From IMG/VR virus record IMGVR_UViG_3300027754_000047, positions 1 to 64,000 of that record: DNA of 64,000 nucleotides; one strand, given 5' to 3'. Positions 10,201 to 16,017 of this stretch are shown here, piece by piece. A program made the translations under genes and the position numbers. Below the pieces are notes generated by a model, which saw only the letters and a program-made list of their open reading frames with translations, made no database searches and had not been told where the DNA came from. Numbering within the stretch: the stretch's first letter is position 1; every line of letters begins with the position of its first letter. The DNA comes from a virus.

Positions 10201-10809
10201 GCCTGGTTTGTTAGTAAAGTTGCAACTAAGCAGTTGGGTGTTAGCAGTACCTGTAGCCAAGAAGTGCCCGTACTCATTAAAATTACTAATAAGGTTAGGG
10301 TATCTAAATCCAGTGTTATAGAACTCGTAATAGTTTAACGGGTCACTTGCCTGCTGGGCATTACCACCGATAGTAGGCTCGGCGACAGCTTGTTTTAACT
10401 GCAGAATGGATTGAGGAATACCATTTAAAAGAATATTTCTTAATCCGCCATAGGGCTTTAGTACAGGCACTGGAGTAGCATAATCTTCAGTGTAGCGTCC
10501 GCCAAGAATTCTATTAGCGTAGGCTGCTTCTATTATTCGGACTCGGTTGCCGCTAAATGGCAATAGGCGGGAATGCTTTTCCCGGACTAGTAGATGTTCC
10601 GGACCTGCTATTACGCTTGTAATTTCAACGCTAGTATCCAAGCCTAGGGTTTTAGAACTGCAGTTGATGTAGGCAGGAAAAACCCCAGGGCAAGGTACCG
10701 TAACCCCGTAACCGGAACCAGGGGTGGAGTCTAATTGACCAGAGCCTAATGGGCTGCTGGTGCCAGCGTAGGCACCAGCATTAGCAGCGGCAAGTAACAC
10801 TACCGGCAT
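4276..10809 (-). CDS. Giant structural protein with RCC1-like repeats (2177 aa)
   Basis: A single 2177-residue ORF starts at 10809 behind TAAGGTAAAAA-ATG. RCC1-type blade signatures are visible: AVWGSNRWGQC near residue 525, VYCWGNNQYNQC near 645, GYHCVARTQ..IYVWGAGN near 690, FHTAMIDSK near 820, VVSWGRASP near 980 and VAWGAGDGREYG near 1360. RCC1 repeats normally build seven-bladed beta-propellers used for protein or ligand binding. The rest is Thr/Asn/Tyr-rich beta-type sequence, and the C-terminus switches to NLGLKF/NLITKEL strands identical in style to the next gene downstream. A tail-associated or host-recognition role is the natural inference for a phage protein this large. No enzyme motif was seen. 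It ends in TAA, and the frame continues open beyond it. Confidence 0.8.
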   Translation of the reverse strand: MPVVLLAAANAGAYAGTSSPLGSGQLDSTPGSGYGVTVPCPGVFPAYINCSSKTLGLDTSVEITSVIAGPEHLLVREKHSRLLPFSGNRVRIIEAAYANRILGGRYTEDYATPVPVLKPYGGLRNILLNGIPQSILQLKQAVAEPTIGGNAQQASDPLNYYEFYNTGFRYPNLISNFNEYGHFLATGTANTQLLSCNFTNKPGELALNTAAGAINPAFNVSLTLTPVFTELNGVLGSAIKNFTSANSCSAVGVPLGRDLPLTSISLGRHTTVNRLLPGFTQSPTCPEVYVLGDTAVGAITANTASIKCFATYATKTSLGNPLVTYLALNNQDKILGGVLTAANAYVPDLGDYFRFRITESTPSNAVTPVIRPPLGYYPNLTSETSRPAGNAIQTKALWSSTYPLDSERWLAYEDIKATQYGYVLLESVSRRLQYMFSAYHGDLIPAEHQVPSKLIHAPPRSVDWRSAWNMGLGVDPKSATADSLYKINNIPNSLALDSHLHGGGGHLIAVGTYNGIAVHDNTVAVWGSNRWGQCIPPVKLTDYLSTTGAGIVDVAAAVGPQVQAQGLPGYVIPGLDEELMEYVARSYVDDPSIGTVGVTTVFSAGSYPYSFNPRTSTERYAAHVSYLNLPGHVGVVTANGRVYCWGNNQYNQCEVPAAINLVNSAGAIDTTTPTDPVVELALGGYHCVARTQAGAIYVWGAGNSAIAGSTNGYVMPAGSSPIPASDQTARVASRSVHFGQSVFKAGTNNMLALPEDNPPGVLNASSDTIYESGNEYSSVSVTNVTNHAGVTVGQVTAAGFGLSNPTGKVLKGTIAAGAFHTAMIDSKLKIQCVGAGRVYGNAGRLYRNYDPNSLSSDPSVVATELGPMWGTSYTEYQPSLPTYPHHCQSMDQYHLPAEPEVTSEATDPWQVQLARFKGGATTANHRPFQDLTFKKVVCGPYTTHGIVHSMSRVRADLGGDAYTTIQKVSASGRVVSWGRASPTMLANLFGGMATVTGPTGLGHSGTTGFNAADNPCMQIAGTGSRAALVGMFDATIGFPLDEGVGTPRAFSLLNRGFFTPTNEIIGITSVNDNDDNYDVNFDPICCYPTGSPISISKFKVKDVAPGSDFTGYIGYIKNLQKSYYLSKPAPSDVADLQINGVAASTFDFEASVFFTGSDINWFPEVFNPYSGFRFIRRNRQTNDNSTDYLYAGNTALKVKTRSYYYGKINDTTGATAALGTPTPTAVAINYVVPSSLHVSSSGTVVVVNADNRPVAWKAIVPAIDGNGIYANNNSNPSLDLSLLPTLPFSGFKTGLGHIVAATTGDWPIAKSLNTLAGVPDIASALGSILSTTITGPTVPSSILHSTKKSHQPVLVAWGAGDGREYGTSLLSGGYNLGSGGGGAGGGAGATPWGGSALASAAYGMWYLDTHAITRYDNSVTGNPAGYATAADAAPAEAYVGLSNIAGQTAPVNYYGDYRWLMHSDLANVEADVDAQPLVYSNPGLPLGSHLIEALQAKFSFNPATYPATVVTSLTGSPVLNGTAFAKIPQAYGMPWTNFDTVAAELKKCCTTAAEATNANQRINHLQEYHGPLSLEIQNNYDYITDYDAGATTTAVLFNSSITDYNQVAIDGHLTTSANYVNYFDTPNAGFRFDRRRVNKLAITGYGCEGQTAGPERILKDGTLTPIVPRIFSKSAKVYCGASYTAVTDPIKIHSFSSTEGNTPLNFTTSNAKTFNFVVPTTKFANRIRGLDVRLTFTASAANADTVPVNFNNWQVNIQYQQNNWLVAYLLQRTAGAATLIKGTNLHDPTVTTSTFVFSDRFNPNTAYTYIGTKETYTEAGLMPVPVGSLPVDTAAYSGNFLYPIPPTSTTITAANSRTGCYPACSTIITTTTNSIFNTWSYRDASTAAALLKFNQTPITVVITDGTAPSPPNYVNLTLDVELVVEVDDGPYPMVVYGRRKAGIWTGAGVDGPSYQADYFAFTGVSTNASDLQLEKSCPCLLDSTLDDFNLGTSGLAGRQQPVSYPADSRFICGTRKYGPSGNPEIVANILNVLPTFEPIGNPAIKILGDLTANFKSVFSLVRNRPILNDIVTGTMLAPTLYSFPPAAFIINTAIIDLGAPTAPPIIPAKLATNSLPTYLGLKFEMLRFPGQPNGTLLTTTPNLITKELKVNSPACDLKLITIAPNLGLKFALFICNT

Positions 10810-10817
10810 TTTTTACC

Positions 10818-11102
10818 TTAGAAGATGGTTGGTATGACTCGGTGCACTGTGGGGGCTACAACGGGTGCCGGTGTTGGTTCCGCGATAACTACAGGTGCTG
10901 CTACAGCCATGATCACGAAATCTGGTTCGCCATCATCCTTTGGCGTTGGTTCCGTAACTACAAGGGCTTCAATTTCCCCTGCGTCAACTACTTCAACTAC
11001 TTCAACTACTTTAATTTTCCCTGCGTCAACTACCTCGATGCTTGAATCGTTAGTAGTAAAGGTTGGGTCTGTTAGTTTGTTCCGCCAATTTTTATTATGC
11101 AT
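10818..11102 (-). CDS. Small acidic Val/Pro-rich protein (94 aa)
   Basis: The ATG at 11102 is preceded by TTTAGGAGAACCACT, a good ribosome binding site. The protein is low-complexity, with VVEVVEVVDAGEIEALV and a Pro/Ala/Val-rich C-terminal half containing EPTPAPVVAPTV. No domain was recognised. It lies immediately upstream of the 2177-residue structural gene and just downstream of a strong hairpin terminator, so it is the first gene of that late transcript. The sequence style suits an extended linker or a small virion accessory protein, but this is a guess. Confidence 0.75.
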   Translation of the reverse strand: MHNKNWRNKLTDPTFTTNDSSIEVVDAGKIKVVEVVEVVDAGEIEALVVTEPTPKDDGEPDFVIMAVAAPVVIAEPTPAPVVAPTVHRVIPTIF

Positions 11103-11122
11103 AGTGGTTCTCCTAAAAGTAT

Positions 11123-11150
11123 AAAGCCACCTTAACGCTAAGGTGGCTTT
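11123..11150. terminator. Bidirectional-looking hairpin terminator
   Basis: AAAGCCACCTTA, a four-base loop, then TAAGGTGGCTTT form a 12-bp stem with U-rich flanks on both strands. It separates the small membrane genes at 11.2-11.7 kb from the giant structural genes. It lies only about 20 bp upstream of the 94-aa gene, so it may act as a partial (attenuating) terminator. Confidence 0.75.
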
Positions 11151-11196
11151 ATTATAGCTTTATTTAGCTAATATAGCTATATTGCCGTTGGGGCTA

Positions 11197-11343
11197 TCAC
11201 TTATTCCAAGGAAGCTTAGGCTTCATCCAAGCCCATACCGAGGTACCAAAGAACGTACCAGCGACGAACATAAGGACGGTCCAAGAAATAAGGCCAATGG
11301 TGTTAGTGACGAATCCGGTAAAGTCTGCGAGTAAGTTAATCAT
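11197..11343 (-). CDS. Small membrane protein (48 aa)
   Basis: This gene starts with ATG at 11341-11343 behind AAAAAGGACTAAACT and ends TGA at 11197. The product begins MINLLADFTGFVTNTIGLIS and ends KPKLPWNK, with one hydrophobic segment covering roughly residues 10-40 and a short basic C-terminus. Its start is 3 bp past the stop of the upstream coiled-coil membrane protein, so the two are co-transcribed and coupled. A holin-like or other envelope role is possible, but nothing specific was recognised. Confidence 0.7.
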   Translation of the reverse strand: MINLLADFTGFVTNTIGLISWTVLMFVAGTFFGTSVWAWMKPKLPWNK

Positions 11344-11346
11344 AGT

Positions 11347-11745
11347 TTAGTCCTTTTTGATGCAGTTTTCTAAATCTTGCCGTAACGTATTGTTTTCTTT
11401 ACTGAGGTAGGTGCAAGTCTTTTCTAACTCATCGTTTCTGCGCTTTAGGAGCTCAATTTCTTGGCCCATGTTTAAGTTTCGAATTTTCATTTCTGCTAGG
11501 TCTAGTTCAAGCCTTGCATTGCCTTTTGCTAGATTTTCTGTTTTAAGCTCTAAGGTAACCATTGCTTGTTGTAAGCGATCAGTCATTCTTAGGGCTACAT
11601 CAATCAAAGCTACATCACTTTCTGCTCGAATCTTTTTAGCTTCAGCCGTGGTTTTCTTTCTATTAAATATTGCATTGAGTGCGGCGGTAATTACTCCGCC
11701 TGCAATCAAGGCTAATAACAACTCTAAACCTTTGGTAGTATCCAC
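11347..11745 (-). CDS. N-anchored membrane coiled-coil protein (132 aa), spanin-like architecture
   Basis: GTG start at 11745 with TAAGGAGTATTGCC upstream. Residues about 6-26 (LELLLALIAGGVITAALNAI) form one transmembrane segment. They are followed by a long charged heptad-rich helix, including ELKTENLAKGNARLELDLAE and LKRRNDELEKTCTYLSKENN. One N-terminal membrane anchor plus a coiled coil is the layout of phage inner-membrane spanins (Rz) and of some anti-holin-type proteins. No lipoprotein partner or endolysin is adjacent, so the lysis assignment is tentative. Confidence 0.7.
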   Translation of the reverse strand: MDTTKGLELLLALIAGGVITAALNAIFNRKKTTAEAKKIRAESDVALIDVALRMTDRLQQAMVTLELKTENLAKGNARLELDLAEMKIRNLNMGQEIELLKRRNDELEKTCTYLSKENNTLRQDLENCIKKD

Positions 11746-11768
11746 GGCAATACTCCTTACCTATAGTT

Positions 11769-12401
11769 TTAGTCTAAGGTAATAGTAATTGCATTAGCTG
11801 CAAAAGTAGGCTGATCTCCAACACCTAGCGCTTTAGCCGTACTAAGCTGGCCGTAGGCAATAACGTGTGGCCTGAGTGCGGCGCCGGTGTTCTTTGTGAG
11901 AACGGAAGAGATAAAGAAGCCAACTGCTGCACCGGTTACTGCGACTGCGATCGTGCCAAAGTTAACTTGTGCAACTGGTAAAGTGACCGCTGCAAGGGTA
12001 CCGCCGTCGGCGGTGTTAGCCAAAGTGGCAGTAAATGCTTGTCTGGTGTAGCCGCTATCTATCAACTCAATCGATGCACCTGAGGTGCCGCCGCCGCCAG
12101 TTGGTACCCACGCGGTGCCAGCTAAGGTATTGGTGTTGGAGGTGATATTAACGTCGGCCATTGTTAGGACGGTTTGTCCGCCTACTGCGCCTGGGTGTGT
12201 TATTAGGCCCAAGTACAGTAGCTGCGCACCCGCTGTACTAGTGCCTAAGAATCCGCCGCCGGCAGCCAGAGTAGTGGTGGTGTCGCTGTTATACAACGAA
12301 CAGACTGTACCGCTTGCTGTAGCTACAGCGCCAGAACTAAACGGGGTTACGAAAATAGCTTTTAAAAGTTGACCGGCGACCATGTTTGGAAAACTGCCCA
12401 T
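11769..12401 (-). CDS. Putative virion surface/decoration protein (210 aa)
   Basis: Good start context: AAGGAGCTAACACT-ATG. The sequence is Gly/Ala/Thr-rich with predicted beta strands, including GGFLGTSTAGAQLLYLGLIT and the loop TGGGGTSGASIELIDS, and has almost no charged catalytic-type residues. This composition and its position next to the giant structural genes suggest a small tail or capsid-decoration protein. No family was recognised with certainty. A promoter-like motif and the terminator of the upstream operon lie just 5' of it, so it probably heads the late structural transcript. Confidence 0.65.
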   Translation of the reverse strand: MGSFPNMVAGQLLKAIFVTPFSSGAVATASGTVCSLYNSDTTTTLAAGGGFLGTSTAGAQLLYLGLITHPGAVGGQTVLTMADVNITSNTNTLAGTAWVPTGGGGTSGASIELIDSGYTRQAFTATLANTADGGTLAAVTLPVAQVNFGTIAVAVTGAAVGFFISSVLTKNTGAALRPHVIAYGQLSTAKALGVGDQPTFAANAITITLD

Positions 12402-12425
12402 AGTGTTAGCTCCTTAAGGTTGAAG

Positions 12426-12456
12426 TGGTAATTTTACCAGGCAAAGGGATTAGCTG
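12426..12456 (-). promoter_or_regulatory. Possible phage promoter upstream of the 210-aa gene
   Basis: Read on the minus strand this holds GCTAAT, CCCTTTGCCTGG and TAAAAT. It is a weak version of the recurring element (CTAAAATAG, CCCCTTTTTGAGG, TATATA) seen at 44.0, 48.9, 50.2, 50.4 and 50.8 kb. It lies between the operon terminator at 12476-12499 and the start at 12401, which is where a new promoter is expected. Confidence 0.4.
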
Positions 12457-12475
12457 CAAATGTGTAATAGTTAAA

Positions 12476-12499
12476 GAAAGGCCTAGGGTTAGGGCTTTC
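12476..12499 (-). terminator. Hairpin terminator after the deaminase operon
   Basis: On the minus strand GAAAGCCCTA and TAGGCCTTTC form a 10-bp stem with one mismatch, followed by TTTAACTATTA. It sits 8 bp past the deaminase stop. The TTTAACTATTA tail resembles the TTTAGCTATTAAA that follows other terminators here. Confidence 0.6.
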
Positions 12500-12507
12500 A
12501 TATGTTA

Positions 12508-12954
12508 TCAGCTTGCTCGTTGCAAGCGTAAAGTACTGTATATGTTGCCGTTGATTTTGTCAAGCAGCCTAATTTGGCCATCGGGGTCAGTATAGTATAT
12601 TTCGTCAAAAAGTGTAGTGCACCAAGGCATACAAATGGCGCAAGGCCTAGCCATTCTAAGTTCGCCCTTGGCATTATAGCGCACGTTGATTAGAGTAAGC
12701 TTATTGCGTTCATTGCACTTAAGATATGCGTTTAATTCTGAGTGCTGTTCGCCAAAGCGGTAACCTAGGGCTGCAGCCTTAGGATGGCCCTTAAAGCTGT
12801 TATTACCTATGGCTACCACTTTACCTTTGCACAAGATGTAAGACACGTGTTTCTTATTGCGAGTAATGGCCATGCAAATAGGCTTAGCTAAAACTAAGTA
12901 CCTATTTAGCCAAGGATTTGCAGCTAAAGGATCCTGATAACAATTACCGGTCAT
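12508..12954 (-). CDS. Cytidine/deoxycytidylate deaminase-fold protein (148 aa)
   Basis: The zinc-binding signature of the CDA superfamily is present: HSE at residues 71-73 (His ligand and proton-shuttling Glu) and PCAIC at 104-108 (Cys105 and Cys108). The domain begins after a short N-terminal extension. The length and the H-x-E...PCxxC spacing suit a small deoxynucleotide or nucleoside deaminase of phage nucleotide metabolism. However, a clear dCMP-specific insertion was not seen, so substrate (dCMP, cytidine or a modified base) is open. Its start overlaps the 3' end of the upstream 126-aa gene by four bases (ATGA). Confidence 0.8.
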   Translation of the reverse strand: MTGNCYQDPLAANPWLNRYLVLAKPICMAITRNKKHVSYILCKGKVVAIGNNSFKGHPKAAALGYRFGEQHSELNAYLKCNERNKLTLINVRYNAKGELRMARPCAICMPWCTTLFDEIYYTDPDGQIRLLDKINGNIYSTLRLQRAS

Positions 12955-13331
12955 CTAGGTTTTGGTCCAAATTTTTCGTGAATTACTCGGGTGACTGTGT
13001 CCAAACTTAAGGCAACGTTATTTGCCAGTTTAAGGTCTTTGGCCTCCATGTGCTCTTTTAATGCCTGCTGCATAAGATCCATGACTCCGGCAAATCGCCC
13101 TAGTAACTCAATCTGGGTAACGAGTTCCGCTAGAGTGGAAGGGTAGATACTAGCTGCCTGAACGGGGCCAAGTTCCAGATTATTGTAATACTGACTTAAG
13201 AGCTGCCCATGCGGGTGGTTCTTAGGCAAACAGATCTGGATTGCTTCGCTTACAACAGCCATAGTGTCTTTGACCGGTTTAGCTGCGTTAAGCTTCTTAG
13301 CCGCCTTCTTTTTGGTCAATGCCTTAGCCAT
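12951..13331 (-). CDS. Hypothetical protein (126 aa), basic N-terminus
   Basis: No family recognised. The first 20 residues are Lys/Ala-rich (MAKALTKKKAAKKLNAAKPV), and the rest is predicted helical with no Cys/His cluster. It is linked by ATGA-type overlaps to both neighbours (stop within the deaminase start; start within the end of the upstream gene). It is therefore translationally coupled in the 12.5-14.5 kb operon. Confidence 0.65.
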   Translation of the reverse strand: MAKALTKKKAAKKLNAAKPVKDTMAVVSEAIQICLPKNHPHGQLLSQYYNNLELGPVQAASIYPSTLAELVTQIELLGRFAGVMDLMQQALKEHMEAKDLKLANNVALSLDTVTRVIHEKFGPKPR

Positions 13332-13656
13332 GCTTTGTTTCCTCAGTTTTGGTGACTATTTGAATTATAACTACGCCGGGCTCAACAAAAGGTAACTGAG
13401 TTATTTGAATTATGCGCTCTGAGCCGCCTGGGTCAGGAAATAGCTGGTTTAGCGCATAATCAGGTCCACCTTCAAAATCAAAGTAAACCAGTAGGTTAGG
13501 AGCTTTAACCTCACTGCTAGCTCGAATGAATTCAGTTTGCCCTGCTACCTGATAGGTGTTTTCGCTAATTTTGGTAATGGTGCGCTTAACCCCATAGCGA
13601 GAATAAAATACTACGGGTGTGGTTATTTTATTTTTAGGTTTAAGTTTTTTAATCAT
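13324..13656 (-). CDS. Hypothetical protein (about 110 aa)
   Basis: I place the start at the ATG of 13654-13656 (MIKKLKPKNKITTPVVFYSR), 17 bp after the preceding stop. A longer version from a GTG at 13734 would lie inside the upstream gene and is less likely. The sequence is beta-rich with a basic start and ends in QIVTKTEETKHG. No domain was recognised. Neither candidate start has a strong Shine-Dalgarno sequence, so the start is uncertain. Confidence 0.6.
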   Translation of the reverse strand: MIKKLKPKNKITTPVVFYSRYGVKRTITKISENTYQVAGQTEFIRASSEVKAPNLLVYFDFEGGPDYALNQLFPDPGGSERIIQITQLPFVEPGVVIIQIVTKTEETKHG

Positions 13657-13672
13657 TAGGCCGATATACCGT

Positions 13673-13978
13673 TTAAGTAAGATCTCCGTACGGTATTCCT
13701 GTATTTGGATCCGCATCTGGCCCGTCAGTTTCACTGCTAACTGCTGGTACTTGAGCTATTTGCAACTCCTTTAAAGTAGCATAAAACTCCGGCCCACTCA
13801 AGTGGGGGCTAAGTTTAATCAACAAAGCCTGGATATCAGCAGTAGCCTGCTTAACTTGTTGTACCAATTTTTTATTGCTTTCTTCTAAGCGTTCTATTTC
13901 TTTTACCAAATTCTCATTATTCAGCCGTAAAGCGCTTAACACAAAACTATTTGAACCGTTGTACTGAGTGTTGGGCAT
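13673..13978 (-). CDS. Small coiled-coil protein (101 aa)
   Basis: Start context TAAGGACTTTT-ATG. Residues about 15-60 form a strong heptad helix (NENLVKEIERLEESNKKLVQ), and the C-terminus is acidic and Pro/Gly-rich. No enzymatic motif. It lies in the same tightly packed operon as the deaminase. Confidence 0.65.
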   Translation of the reverse strand: MPNTQYNGSNSFVLSALRLNNENLVKEIERLEESNKKLVQQVKQATADIQALLIKLSPHLSGPEFYATLKELQIAQVPAVSSETDGPDADPNTGIPYGDLT

Positions 13979-13999
13979 AAAAGTCCTTAAAGTTACTGG

Positions 14000-14488
14000 C
14001 TAAGCAAGCCACCACGACGGTGGGTTGCTATTTTTCCATACGGCTATCTTGCTTTTCTCTCCGATGTAATAGTTACGGTAAGCAACTACTGCATTACTAT
14101 GCTTATACTCCACGGGCATTGCTTGTGCAAATGGAGTCAATTCTCCATCGGGAGTACTCAGGGGATAATACTTGGAGAACCAAACAGCCATGGCTTCACA
14201 AGAATGTATTTTATTGTACCTTCGTGTGTATTCATGGCAGAGTTCAAGCGTGTGATCTGCCAACCACATGTAGTTCTCTTTGGTTTGCCTTGCCCATAGC
14301 GTGCAAGGATGATTGGCAAAAGCCTGTTTGTACAGATCAAACGGAATAGTATACACAGTAGGACTGCCGGATAGCCGATGATTAGTGGAGAGCATCTGAC
14401 AGCCCTCCACGATCATCTTCACCACATGCTTGTCGCATAGCATAACTGCTGCAAGTCTTGCATCAGGGTCGACTACAAAGATATTCAT
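14000..14488 (-). CDS. Conserved phage protein of unknown function (162 aa)
   Basis: The sequence has the look of a family common in environmental phages. It starts MNIFVVDPDARLAAVMLCDK, then has HVVKMIVEG, NHPCTLWARQTKENYMWL and CHEYTRRYNKIHSCE. Conserved His, Cys, Trp and Tyr residues suggest an enzyme, possibly acting on nucleic acid, but I cannot assign a reaction. Its ATG overlaps the TGA of the upstream 58-aa gene (ATGA), and the upstream codons supply the AAGGAGGAGG ribosome binding site. Confidence 0.7.
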   Translation of the reverse strand: MNIFVVDPDARLAAVMLCDKHVVKMIVEGCQMLSTNHRLSGSPTVYTIPFDLYKQAFANHPCTLWARQTKENYMWLADHTLELCHEYTRRYNKIHSCEAMAVWFSKYYPLSTPDGELTPFAQAMPVEYKHSNAVVAYRNYYIGEKSKIAVWKNSNPPSWWLA

Positions 14489-14661
14489 GGGTTTTCCTCC
14501 TCCTTCTTAAAGCAATCCCAACTACGAGATGCTGCAATTTCAACTGAGTTTTCCGCATTAAACATGGACATCAACCTGCACACTTCCCGCCGCGCCTCGT
14601 CGCGCTCAATGCGCAGCCGTTGGTTGTCCTCCAGAGCGGTGATTAAGTCTTGTTGAGTCAT
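14485..14661 (-). CDS. 58-aa WDCFKKEEENP-tailed small protein
   Basis: ATG at 14659-14661, TGA at 14485-14487. The product contains RIERDEARREVCRLM and ends SWDCFKKEEENP. It belongs to a small paralogous set in this window (others at 15.6, 15.8 and 16.0 kb) sharing an RDEARR-(x)-C helix and a WDCFKEE tail. The tail codons contain AAGAAGGAGGAGG, which is the ribosome binding site for the next gene, whose ATG overlaps this stop. The function of the peptide itself is unknown. Confidence 0.75.
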   Translation of the reverse strand: MTQQDLITALEDNQRLRIERDEARREVCRLMSMFNAENSVEIAASRSWDCFKKEEENP

Positions 14662-15194
14662 TGTGTTTCCTCCAGAAGACGGTTCAGTTCTGCAAACTGC
14701 GCAGCATACTCATTCTTCTGTGCTTCATTCCGCATCACATCAAATCCCGCCCTCTCCTCTTGAAGCCGTCCCCAACTCAGAGGCGGATACTGAAACTCAT
14801 GCTTCTTTATCCACTTCTCCCACTTCTTTTCAGCGACTCCCAACGACACGCCATACGCAGAGACGGAGATAGCCCCTAAGCACGACTGATCATACTGATC
14901 ATCCACTGAAGGTTCACCCTGCGAGTTCTCCTCGCAGATGTCGCAGCAAAGGCTATACACCGCACGGACGGATGAACAGACGGGAGAACGATAGAGGACA
15001 TCCCTTGCGGCGGCAACCTCTTCCTTGGTTGCCTTGCCGTCGAGGTAACGATTCACAACGGCGAGTTGCGGATTGACATCCCAATCAGCGAACTTGTTGG
15101 CGCGCCCGATGCACCAAAGCGTGAACTTGATCCGCACACCACGGGGAAGATCGTACAGCGCAGAGCGGAAATCGGTGTAAGTGAGCGTCTTCAT
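14658..15194 (-). CDS. Hypothetical protein (178 aa)
   Basis: I choose the ATG at 15192-15194 (MKTLTYTDFRSALYDLPRGV), preceded by the purine-rich CAAGAAAGAAACAGACAC that also precedes other starts here. The central RYLDGKATKEEVAAARDVLY resembles helical repeats seen in aquatic bacterial and phage proteins. Two Cys pairs occur (LCCDICEE). It ends LLEETQ with an ATGA overlap into the 58-aa gene. GC content and codon use are higher than in the flanking structural genes, suggesting a different origin for the 14.5-16.5 kb block. Confidence 0.65.
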   Translation of the reverse strand: MKTLTYTDFRSALYDLPRGVRIKFTLWCIGRANKFADWDVNPQLAVVNRYLDGKATKEEVAAARDVLYRSPVCSSVRAVYSLCCDICEENSQGEPSVDDQYDQSCLGAISVSAYGVSLGVAEKKWEKWIKKHEFQYPPLSWGRLQEERAGFDVMRNEAQKNEYAAQFAELNRLLEETQ

Positions 15195-15219
15195 GTGTCT
15201 GTTTCTTTCTTGTAGAGGT

Positions 15220-15597
15220 TTAGGCGTTTGAATCTTCACGCCATAGAGCGTGTCCGAAGTGAGCATCGGCGGTGCGGACATCCTGTCGTGCGGCATCTCG
15301 TTCGGCGAGAGCAGTCTTGAGTTCAGCACGAAGTCGCACAATCTCCGCTTCCATCTCGTCCGCATCATCTTGAAGCGCACGAATCGCTTCGTCCGAATCA
15401 GGGAATGGACGCTCGTCCTGATCTTCATCGACGGCGGCGACTACAGGTGCGACAAGCAGAAGTGCCTTTCGTGCAATCTCGTAGATGGCGAGATTGGCAT
15501 CGGTTGGATTCGAGTTGAACGCTTTATCGGCGTTGTCATAATCACGACGAGCAGCGGCAACAGGATCAATCATTTTGTTTCTTTCTTGTTCAGTCAT
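15220..15597 (-). CDS. Acidic coiled-coil protein (125 aa)
   Basis: Start at 15595-15597, overlapping the TGA of the 14-aa ORF. A second in-frame ATG nine codons in (MIDPVAAARRDYD) is preceded by GAACAAGAAAGAAACAAA and could be used instead. The C-terminal half is a coiled coil (DEMEAEIVRLRAELKTALAE) with RDAARQDVR, a divergent version of the RDEARREVC helix of its neighbours. It lacks the WDCFKEETP tail. Confidence 0.6.
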   Translation of the reverse strand: MTEQERNKMIDPVAAARRDYDNADKAFNSNPTDANLAIYEIARKALLLVAPVVAAVDEDQDERPFPDSDEAIRALQDDADEMEAEIVRLRAELKTALAERDAARQDVRTADAHFGHALWREDSNA

Positions 15598-15638
15598 GGT
15601 GTTTCCTCCTTGAAGCAGTCCCATGGGGGCAACTTCAT
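15594..15638 (-). CDS. 14-codon ORF MKLPPWDCFKEETP, coupling peptide
   Basis: It starts at an ATG (15636-15638) that overlaps the stop of the preceding membrane gene and has AAAGGAGACACC upstream. It ends TGA at 15594-15596, overlapping the next ATG. The whole product is essentially the WDCFKEETP tail alone. The tail codons TTCAAGGAGGAAACACC provide the ribosome binding site of the next gene. This is the minimal form of the overlapping-RBS cassette. It is inferred to be translated from its start context. Confidence 0.5.
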   Translation of the reverse strand: MKLPPWDCFKEETP

Positions 15639-15814
15639 GGTGTCTCCTTTGTAATCTTCTTTGCAATGTTGCTAAGGGTAATTAGAAATCCTTGAATCCC
15701 AACTGAAGTTAACGGAGATAATCCACAGTATCTGTTTAAAAATACAAACACACCTATATGAATTGCCACACCCACGCAAACAGCAAGGGTATAATACGAT
15801 ATTACTTTGATCAT
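15635..15814 (-). CDS. Small membrane protein (59 aa)
   Basis: ATG at 15812-15814 with CAAGGAGGAAACACC just upstream, inside the tail of the previous gene. Two hydrophobic stretches (ISYYTLAVCVGVAIHIGVFV and SVGIQGFLITLSNIA) indicate two membrane passes. It ends KKITKETP, using ACAAAGGAGACACC as the ribosome binding site for the 14-codon ORF. No family recognised. Confidence 0.65.
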   Translation of the reverse strand: MIKVISYYTLAVCVGVAIHIGVFVFLNRYCGLSPLTSVGIQGFLITLSNIAKKITKETP

Positions 15815-16017
15815 GGTGTTTCCTCCTTGAAGCAATCCCATCCGCGCCGAATGGCTTCTTCTCTGCAATACTTTTCAAACTCACACACTTCCCGACGCGC
15901 TTCGTCGCGCTGCTCTGTGAGTCGCAGGCATTCTGCATTGTGCCGTGCAAACACCTCAACAAGGACCTCTTGTAATGACATAGTCGTGTCGGGGATATTG
16001 GTTTTGGGGGTAGTCAT
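15811..16017 (-). CDS. 68-aa WDCFKEETP-tailed protein
   Basis: Start ATG at 16015-16017 overlaps the previous TGA, with CAAGGAGGAAACACC as its ribosome binding site. The product holds RLTEQRDEARREVCEFEKYC followed by RRGWDCFKEETP. It is paralogous to the products at 14485 and 16014. One predicted helix with two Cys residues; function unknown. Confidence 0.7.
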   Translation of the reverse strand: MTTPKTNIPDTTMSLQEVLVEVFARHNAECLRLTEQRDEARREVCEFEKYCREEAIRRGWDCFKEETP

